A stretch of DNA of 9,238 bases, taken from an uncultured Bacilli bacterium (GTDB lineage Bacteria; Bacillota_I; Bacilli_A; RF39; UBA660). The notes under the pieces were generated by a model that saw only the letters and a list, made by a program, of their open reading frames with translations, had not been told where the DNA came from and did no database searches. The position numbers and the translations under genes are program-made. Numbering within the stretch: the first letter of the stretch is position 1; each line of letters starts with the position of its first letter. Location of the stretch: positions 1-9,238 of the forward strand of contig CANQKU010000040.1 of assembly GCA_947624535.1 (NCBI GenBank), given 5' to 3'. This document shows positions 5,877-9,238 of this stretch, piece after piece.

Positions 5877-7892
5877 ATGAATAAGTATCCATATCTACAA
5901 GACTCTTCTTTTTTAAAAATTTTTGATAGTCAAAGAGTAAAAGAGCAATATGTTAAGATTGTTATTTTAACATTTAATGAAAAACCTATTAAAGCAATAG
6001 AAGGAAGAGTTATTGGTGGAAATCTTAACATTGATGGAGATTCAAGTGTTAGAAGAACATGTAATTTAAGTTTAGTTGCGGATGAAACAGAAAATGATTT
6101 GACTAGCATAGACAATTTATTTTCTATAAATAAAAAAGTTAGTATTGAGGTGGGTTTTTTAAATAATACTGAATATTATAAAGATTACAAATATATATGG
6201 TTTCCTTTAGGCGTCTATGTAATGGGGACTCCAGTCATTTCTCATGGAAAAGATGGCGTGAATATTTCTTTACAGCTTAGAGATAAAATGTGTTTATTAA
6301 ATGGAGAATGCGGAGGTGTGATTCCTGCCTCCGTTACTTTCAGTGAGTATGATACAATAGACGAAAATGGAGAATATGTTACTTTACAACCAACTATCTA
6401 TCAAATTATTCAGGAATTAGTAAATCATTTTGGTGGGGAACAGTTAAGTAAAATTATTATTAGTGATTTGGATACAAGAGTAAAGAAAGTCATGAAATGG
6501 ACTGGTAGTGCTCCTTTGTATATAATTGTGCGGACGGTAGATGGCACAACACAATATACCCCGACCATAGATGAGGATGAGGCGATTGCCGCGGGAACTT
6601 ATAATACTTATGAATATGGTGATGATATAGGTTATATATACACTGATTTTGTATATCCAGAAGAATTAATCGGAGACGCGGGAAGTACAGTTTGTGATAT
6701 ACTAGACCAGATCAAGGATACTTTAGGTAATTATGAATATTTTTATGATGTAGATGGAAATTTTATTTTTCAAGAAATAAAGAATTATTTAAATACTTCT
6801 CAAGCAAAAGTAGAATTAAATAAAATTAATAAAGATGATTATTTAATGGATATAAGCAAAGGTAAAGCTGTTTATACTTTTGATGATAGTAATTTAGTTA
6901 CTTCATATTCAAACACTCCCCAATTTAATATGATAAAAAATGATTTTATTGTATGGGGAATGAGAGAGGATTTGGAAGGAACTTCTTTTCCCATTCGTTA
7001 TCATTTAGCTATTGATCAAAAGCCAGAGGTGGGGAATGAGTATTCTTGTTTTTTCTACACAGATCCGTTAGATAATTTAGTAAAAGCAAAATGTCCATTA
7101 CGTTTTTCTACTAGAAATGATTTTCCTAGAATTGGTCAAGCGGAAGTGTTTTATATGGATAATTCAACCGGTCAGATTTATGAATGGGATCCATCAGTTA
7201 AAGCTTATATTAGTGTAAGTTTAGGTTTACAAACAATCAAAACAAATGATTGGAGAACAGAATTATATTTACAAGGAAGTGTTAGTGAACCTTTTGCTTC
7301 TGATTCTAATTTTTATTATACTGAGTTAAAGAATGAATGGCCTAAATTATATGATATTCAAAATGGAAAATTTTTTGATACGGTATTAAAGTATCCTACA
7401 GATATAGATTTTTTCCTTGATTTTATTGATTCTAGCGCGGCAATATCTGAATTAAGTATTTCTAACATAGGCCGCCGCCAAAAAGTAATTGTTGATGATA
7501 AAATAAATTGTTTATTTGAGCCAGAAATACCTGATTTAGTATTATTAAATAATGATGATCCAAGGATCGCTGAATTACGTGCAGAATGTGAAGCTCAAGG
7601 ACAAGATTATATTCAGATAAATAAAAATATATATGATATGATTGTGGGAGGAGGTAAATTTAATTCCGCATATAATTTAGTTAGAGAATTATTATATCAA
7701 TATACTAGTTATAATGAATCTATTGCATTAAATACAATACCAATGTTTTATTTAGAACCAAATACTAGAATAACTGTAAGAGACAGTGCGAGTGGAATAT
7801 ATGGAGATTATATAATTAATAGTATTTCTATTCCTTTTGACTTATCTAGTACTATGACTATTTCTTGTGTTAGAGCATTGGAAAGATTATAG
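5877..7892 (+). CDS. Phage tail hub / baseplate protein, XkdQ- or gp27-like
   Basis: This gene encodes 671 residues from ATG 5877 to TAG 7890-7892. Residues about 20-145 form a beta-rich domain with phrases such as IEGRVIGGNLNIDG, WFPLGVYVMGTP and VNISLQLRDKM. This suits the first ring-forming domain of a hub that joins the tail tube to the baseplate. Residues about 270-310 contain DQIKDTLGNYEYFYDVDGNF then FQEIKNYLN. About 335-385 contain SNLVTSYSN, NDFIVWGMRE and IRYHLAIDQKP, a pattern I associate with XkdQ/YqbQ-type tail proteins of Bacillota myoviruses and their DUF5048-like relatives. The C-terminus has EPNTRITVRDSASGIYGDYI and ends SCVRALERL. No lysozyme or peptidase motif is evident, so this looks structural. 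About 6528-6720 is richer in G and C than the rest (codons CGG, ACG, CCG, GCG). The link to hub proteins is from recall and would need a profile or structure search to confirm. Confidence 0.7.
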   Translation: MNKYPYLQDSSFLKIFDSQRVKEQYVKIVILTFNEKPIKAIEGRVIGGNLNIDGDSSVRRTCNLSLVADETENDLTSIDNLFSINKKVSIEVGFLNNTEYYKDYKYIWFPLGVYVMGTPVISHGKDGVNISLQLRDKMCLLNGECGGVIPASVTFSEYDTIDENGEYVTLQPTIYQIIQELVNHFGGEQLSKIIISDLDTRVKKVMKWTGSAPLYIIVRTVDGTTQYTPTIDEDEAIAAGTYNTYEYGDDIGYIYTDFVYPEELIGDAGSTVCDILDQIKDTLGNYEYFYDVDGNFIFQEIKNYLNTSQAKVELNKINKDDYLMDISKGKAVYTFDDSNLVTSYSNTPQFNMIKNDFIVWGMREDLEGTSFPIRYHLAIDQKPEVGNEYSCFFYTDPLDNLVKAKCPLRFSTRNDFPRIGQAEVFYMDNSTGQIYEWDPSVKAYISVSLGLQTIKTNDWRTELYLQGSVSEPFASDSNFYYTELKNEWPKLYDIQNGKFFDTVLKYPTDIDFFLDFIDSSAAISELSISNIGRRQKVIVDDKINCLFEPEIPDLVLLNNDDPRIAELRAECEAQGQDYIQINKNIYDMIVGGGKFNSAYNLVRELLYQYTSYNESIALNTIPMFYLEPNTRITVRDSASGIYGDYIINSISIPFDLSSTMTISCVRALERL

Positions 7893-7910
7893 AAAGGAGA
7901 TAAAAGAAGT

Positions 7911-8609
7911 ATGGCAACTTATCAAATTGGCCAATTAAGAAAAAATCAAATATCTTCTTATTCTACTGAAGTAAGTTATAAAACTGATTTAATTATAAAT
8001 AGTAGTAGCAGTATTGATTTTTATGATCCTGATGTAGTTATAAATAATGGAGGGCAAGTATCATCCATTTATGCCTATTATTTGAGATTTAGAGTAAAAC
8101 AAAGAGCTGACTCAGTTCAAGATTTTATCATAAAATTAAAGAACAGTACTGGAATTTCAGAAGAAGATTACCAATCTGTAAGAACTTTATCTGTTAAATC
8201 TGGGTTAAATGATTATACAACGTTTGAACTAATTTTTAATCCAAATAAAAATTATAATCAAATAGTTTTTGAATTAAAAAGAACTACTTTAGATTTTTCT
8301 ATTTCCAGTCAAGGTAGAAGTGGAAGAATTATGGAAATTGAAATTTTAGATTTTTATATAGTTAATAATATTATAACTAGCTATCTTCAATCTTATTATT
8401 CAGATTTACAACAATTAAAGAAAATAGGAATACAAGGGCCTCCAGGTCTTATGTTTACTATTGATGGAGAAGAAATTAGATTGGGTAAAACTGGTATTTA
8501 TGAATTATATAATGATAAAATTCAGATTTCTTATCTTGGATTTATAATAAAAGAATCTGTTCAGACCCCTGATGGGGAAGATTTTTTTATACTTGATTTT
8601 AAGTATTAG
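7911..8609 (+). CDS. Tail accessory / adaptor protein with a GIQGPPG linker and C-terminal small module
   Basis: This gene encodes 232 residues. ATG 7911 follows AAAGGAG (7893-7899), which begins directly after the hub stop codon. Residues about 1-160 are predicted to be a beta-sandwich (many alternating hydrophobic strands, for example VSSIYAYYLRFRV and YTTFELIF). Polar residues and a short helical stretch (SDLQQLKK) lead into one collagen-like link, GIQGPPG (173-179). The C-terminal part, LMFTIDGEEIRLGKTGIYELY, then forms a compact module shared with the next gene. A GPPG-type link joining an attachment domain to a distal module suggests a protein bridging baseplate and fibre; that is inference. 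There is no signal peptide, membrane helix or catalytic motif. The stop codon TAG (8607-8609) is part of the next gene's ribosome-binding site. Confidence 0.6.
   Translation: MATYQIGQLRKNQISSYSTEVSYKTDLIINSSSSIDFYDPDVVINNGGQVSSIYAYYLRFRVKQRADSVQDFIIKLKNSTGISEEDYQSVRTLSVKSGLNDYTTFELIFNPNKNYNQIVFELKRTTLDFSISSQGRSGRIMEIEILDFYIVNNIITSYLQSYYSDLQQLKKIGIQGPPGLMFTIDGEEIRLGKTGIYELYNDKIQISYLGFIIKESVQTPDGEDFFILDFKY
8427..8507 (+). repeat. Copy 2 of the shared GIQ...GKTGIYEL module
   Basis: This encodes residues 173-199 of the 232-residue protein (GIQGPPG through GKTGIYEL). It aligns without gaps over 27 residues with 8722-8802, with 15 identical positions by hand count. Confidence 0.75.
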
Positions 8610-8615
8610 GAGGGG
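8607..8615 (+). promoter_or_regulatory. Stop codon fused to ribosome-binding site (TAGGAGGGG)
   Basis: The TAG ending the 232-residue gene is the first part of the Shine-Dalgarno for ATG 8620. This site decides that start over the in-frame ATG at 8572, which lies inside the preceding gene without a comparable site. Confidence 0.75.
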
Positions 8616-8619
8616 TAAT

Positions 8620-8880
8620 ATGAATCAATGTTTTGTTCAAATAACTGGACCCTTTATTGCTAATCAAGAAATAGTATCTATATTAAAAGTACAATATAGT
8701 TTTTCTAAGATAGTAAAGCTTGGTATACAGGCTAAAACAGGACATAAATGTAAAATTAATAGCCAAGAAATAGAAATAGGCAAAACAGGAATTTATGAAT
8801 TAAATGATGTAGAAGTTGATTCAATTGTTTTTATGCAAAATGAAAATGAATCAACTATTATAGATTGCGTAGTGGAATAG
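8620..8880 (+). CDS. Small protein sharing the GIQ...GKTGIYEL module
   Basis: This gene encodes 86 residues from ATG 8620 to TAG 8878-8880. The first 34 residues (QITGPFIANQEIVSILKV, then YSFSKIVKL) look like beta strands or a short adaptor. Residues 35-61 (GIQAKTG through GKTGIYEL) align without gaps to residues 173-199 of the preceding gene, and the C-terminal acidic tail (residues 62-86) completes the module. The collagen-like GPP triplet of the longer copy is replaced by AKT. The simplest reading is partial duplication of the neighbouring gene's C-terminal region, or shuffling of a common phage module. The function is probably structural (baseplate or fibre accessory), but nothing in the sequence proves this. 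All eight glutamates use GAA, as in most of the window and unlike the next gene. Confidence 0.65.
   Translation: MNQCFVQITGPFIANQEIVSILKVQYSFSKIVKLGIQAKTGHKCKINSQEIEIGKTGIYELNDVEVDSIVFMQNENESTIIDCVVE
8722..8802 (+). repeat. Copy 3 of the shared GIQ...GKTGIYEL module
   Basis: This encodes residues 35-61 of the 86-residue protein. Eight consecutive identical residues (GKTGIYEL) match the copy at 8427-8507. The DNA matches only partly, so the duplication is not recent. Confidence 0.75.
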
Positions 8881-8884
8881 GAGG
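8878..8884 (+). promoter_or_regulatory. Stop codon fused to ribosome-binding site (TAGGAGG)
   Basis: TAG ends the 86-residue gene and, with the following GAGG, forms the Shine-Dalgarno for ATG 8892, seven bases downstream. It is the same arrangement as at 8607-8613. Confidence 0.75.
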
Positions 8885-8891
8885 AAAAAGA

Positions 8892-9238
8892 ATGGATAGC
8901 TTTTACGGTGGCCAACCAGGAATTTCTTTCATAATTGTTGAGCGATATGATAGTATCAAAAATATGCTTGATGCTTTTTCTCAGGGCGGAGCTTATGAGA
9001 AAGTAAAGTATGGTGAGTATGTTATTATTGACACTATTATGAATTTAAATAATAAGCGGTCTTTAGAGAATGGATTGATTTTTTGCAGAGGATTTAATTA
9101 TCAAGAAGCTCGTGCTAAAGTTCCGAATATAGATGATTATGATGATCAAAATGCATATGAGCTAGCAATGAGAAAATATTTTCAGAAGCCTGGGGCGGGA
9201 GCTATTTACGTTGGTCAAATAGTAGGCCCACAGGGTGA
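8892..9238 (+). CDS. Collagen-like phage fibre protein, N-terminal part (3' truncated by the window edge)
   Basis: The gene is open from ATG 8892 to the window end: 115 complete codons plus two bases. The protein begins MDSFYGGQPGISFIIVERYD. It has a small globular N-terminal domain with phrases such as KYGEYVIIDT and NGLIFCRGFNYQ. At residues 99-111 it reaches PGAGAIYVGQIV, and it ends at GPQG (112-115), the likely beginning of collagen-like Gly-X-Y repeats. I recall this MDSFYGG... plus GPQG arrangement from fibre proteins of gut Bacillota phages; the rest of the gene is outside the window. The visible domain is probably the attachment or capping domain before the repeat shaft. Codon use differs sharply from its neighbours: five of six glutamates are GAG and three of five arginines are CGN, which suggests separate ancestry. 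Confidence 0.65.
   Translation, partial: MDSFYGGQPGISFIIVERYDSIKNMLDAFSQGGAYEKVKYGEYVIIDTIMNLNNKRSLENGLIFCRGFNYQEARAKVPNIDDYDDQNAYELAMRKYFQKPGAGAIYVGQIVGPQG

Noticed and set aside
5930..6115. Minus-strand open frame of 61 codons opposite the hub gene
   Set aside because: It is embedded in a well-supported structural domain on the + strand and has no independent support.
6311..6333. CGGAGG ... CCTCCG inverted repeat within the hub gene
   Set aside because: Only six Watson-Crick pairs with an 11-base loop. It is explained by codons for C-G-G and A-S-V, with no nearby start codon it could control.

Overview
This window is a segment of a tailed-phage (or prophage) genome, cut out of the late structural region. 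All eight genes lie on the + strand, tightly packed, with strong Shine-Dalgarno sequences (AAAGGAG, AGGAGG). The DNA is very AT-rich by eye. The tail proteins resemble families common in phages of low-GC gut Bacillota (Clostridia, Bacilli and relatives). The host assignment is an inference from composition, ribosome-binding sites and recalled protein similarity; no host gene is present. No tRNA, rRNA, CRISPR array, insertion sequence, integrase, terminase, capsid or lysin gene is visible, so lytic and temperate lifestyles cannot be told apart.

Layout. Positions 1-2421 hold the C-terminal 806 residues of a very large, repeat-containing tail fibre or tail-tip protein, open at the window's left edge. 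Next come a small charged protein of unknown function (2436-2705) and a 76-base gap containing a long hairpin. The hairpin runs into the Shine-Dalgarno of the following membrane-anchored coiled-coil protein (2782-3282, holin-like). Positions 3311-5875 encode an 854-residue baseplate or tail-tip protein. One base later starts a 671-residue tail hub protein resembling the XkdQ / gp27-like group (5877-7892). Two accessory proteins follow (7911-8609 and 8620-8880), and then the N-terminal part of a collagen-like fibre protein (8892 to the right edge).

How the genes work together. The products are most simply read as one host-contact apparatus: hub and baseplate at the tail end, fibres for adsorption, small accessory or adaptor proteins, and a membrane protein that may act at lysis. 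Near-zero gaps and stop codons fused to ribosome-binding sites (TAGGAGG twice) suggest translational coupling in one late operon.

The most interesting signals are these: (i) the 2719-2772 hairpin, whose pairing extends through the whole Shine-Dalgarno of the holin-like gene; (ii) a short 'PG..(F/I).I ... (L/I)G.T' module present in three different neighbouring proteins; (iii) a perfect 13-bp GC-rich hairpin inside the fibre coding sequence; (iv) a sharp change in codon use at the last gene, suggesting a module boundary. I did not find clear evidence for a wholly new defence or mobile system.
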